Shown here piece after piece: positions 5,596 through 5,969 of a stretch of 5,969 bases of DNA (within the stretch, counting starts at the first letter, position 1; the number at the start of each line of letters is the position of its first letter). A program made the position numbers and the translations under genes. The stretch comes from Candidatus Omnitrophota bacterium (GTDB lineage Bacteria; Ratteibacteria; UBA8468; B48-G9; JAFGKM01). Location of the stretch: NCBI GenBank assembly GCA_023818785.1, contig JAMWCO010000100.1:1-5969 (forward strand), given 5' to 3'. The notes under the pieces are model-generated. The model saw only the letters and a program-made list of their open reading frames with translations, did no database searches and was not told the origin of the DNA.

Positions 5596-5787
5596 CTATT
5601 CGTTATAAGGTTTAAAAAAATCGTATGCTATAAATATATAAATATCTTTATCATTACTAATTGTGTTGAAAAAATATACATAAGGTTTTTTACCAAAAAA
5701 TTCATTAACTTCATTTTCTATGATAGTTTTTCCACCGAAACCATTTATAGTAATGTCCTTGCTAAAATGAAATACTTTTAGTTGCAT
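5596..5787 (-). CDS. Small unrecognised protein upstream of polymerase (63 aa)
   Basis: The ATG at 5785-5787 has a strong AGGAGGT site (5796-5802) with an 8-base spacer, so this is a real gene. The TAG stop lies 5-14 bp before the polymerase start, depending on which polymerase start is used. The protein (MQLKVFHFSKD...) looks like strand, helix (around IENEVNEFFGKK), then two strands (YVYFFNT, IYIFIAYDFF), with many aromatics. The pattern weakly recalls short Cse60-like (PF10957) proteins found in Firmicutes and their phages, but identity is too low to assign. A replication accessory role is suggested only by position next to the polymerase. Confidence 0.8.
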   Translation of the reverse strand: MQLKVFHFSKDITINGFGGKTIIENEVNEFFGKKPYVYFFNTISNDKDIYIFIAYDFFKPYNE

Positions 5788-5805
5788 ATTATTAAACCTC
5801 CTGTA

Positions 5806-5958
5806 TTAATTTTTTTCTAATTGTTCAAAAATTTCTCTTAAATTTATCAAAAGTTTAAAAATTATTGCTTTATAAGAATTATCAATATCACTATCTTTCA
5901 TTAACTTAAATATTTTTTCTAAATGTAATTTCATTTCATCAAATAATTTCTTATTCAT
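5806..5958 (-). CDS. Small helical unrecognised protein (50 aa), possibly 5'-extended beyond window
   Basis: An open frame from ATG 5956-5958 to TAA 5806-5808 encodes MNKKLFDEMKLHLEKIFKLM...LREIFEQLEKN. The protein is amphipathic, almost wholly helical, and rich in Lys, Glu, Leu and Ile. Its stop is 4 bp before the ribosome site of the 63-aa gene, fitting the operon's packing. Only 11 bases upstream are present, a run of ten A residues and a T, with no Shine-Dalgarno site. The frame is open to the window edge, so the true start may lie further right. Small helical proteins of this type are too simple to assign. Confidence 0.6.
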   Translation of the reverse strand: MNKKLFDEMKLHLEKIFKLMKDSDIDNSYKAIIFKLLINLREIFEQLEKN

Positions 5959-5969
5959 ATTTTTTTTTT

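Noticed and set aside
5959..5969. Run of nine T at the right edge as a genome end or terminator
   Set aside because: There is no stem beside it and no inverted match to the left edge, so neither a terminator nor a terminal inverted repeat can be supported.
1..5969. tRNA, rRNA, CRISPR array, insertion sequence or attachment site
   Set aside because: No regularly spaced repeats, cloverleaf-like segments, transposase motifs or flanking target duplications were found. Coding sequence fills nearly all the window.

Overview
The window looks like a compact, virus-like (or linear-plasmid-like) block from a low-GC bacterial system. The DNA is very AT-rich (roughly three quarters A+T by eye). Every supported gene lies on the minus strand. 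Genes abut or overlap by a few bases, several as ATGA junctions. Most starts carry strong GGAGG-type Shine-Dalgarno sites, which points to a Firmicutes-like (Bacilli/Clostridia) host. TGA is used as a stop and TGG as Trp, so the standard bacterial code fits and a mycoplasma-type code does not. The anchor gene is a protein-primed family B DNA polymerase of the phi29 type, implying a linear genome replicated from a terminal protein. No terminal protein, capsid, ATPase, portal or tail gene can be recognised here.

In transcription order (right to left), the upper unit is: a 50-aa helical ORF (5806-5958), a 63-aa unknown (5596-5787), the DNA polymerase (3833-5581), a 361-aa modular unknown (2697-3782) with a well-formed internal ribosome binding site and in-frame start, a 55-aa cysteine-containing small protein (2533-2700), and a transglutaminase-fold cysteine enzyme (2019-2540).

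The only sizeable non-coding stretch is 1845-2018, and it is dense with signals. Read on the minus strand it holds a consensus promoter (TTGACA, 17 bp, TATAAT). A 17-bp stem with a T-tract (intrinsic terminator) follows at once. After that comes an 11-bp-arm palindrome whose 6-base centre is exactly TATAAT preceded by TG, an extended -10 box. This reads as a control node between two operons: a terminator or attenuator, then an operator-promoter.

The lower unit encodes two proteins of the same design (199 and 384 aa). Each has N-terminal DUF4214 repeats, then a Thr/Pro-rich linker and one C-terminal membrane helix. The start of a third gene (MKQYW...) runs off the left edge. Two neighbouring tail-anchored DUF4214 proteins in a protein-primed replicon could be membrane or vertex components of an internal-membrane, tectivirus-like particle, or proteins inserted in the host envelope. 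That is inference; the sequence shows only the domains, the membrane helices and the shared operon.
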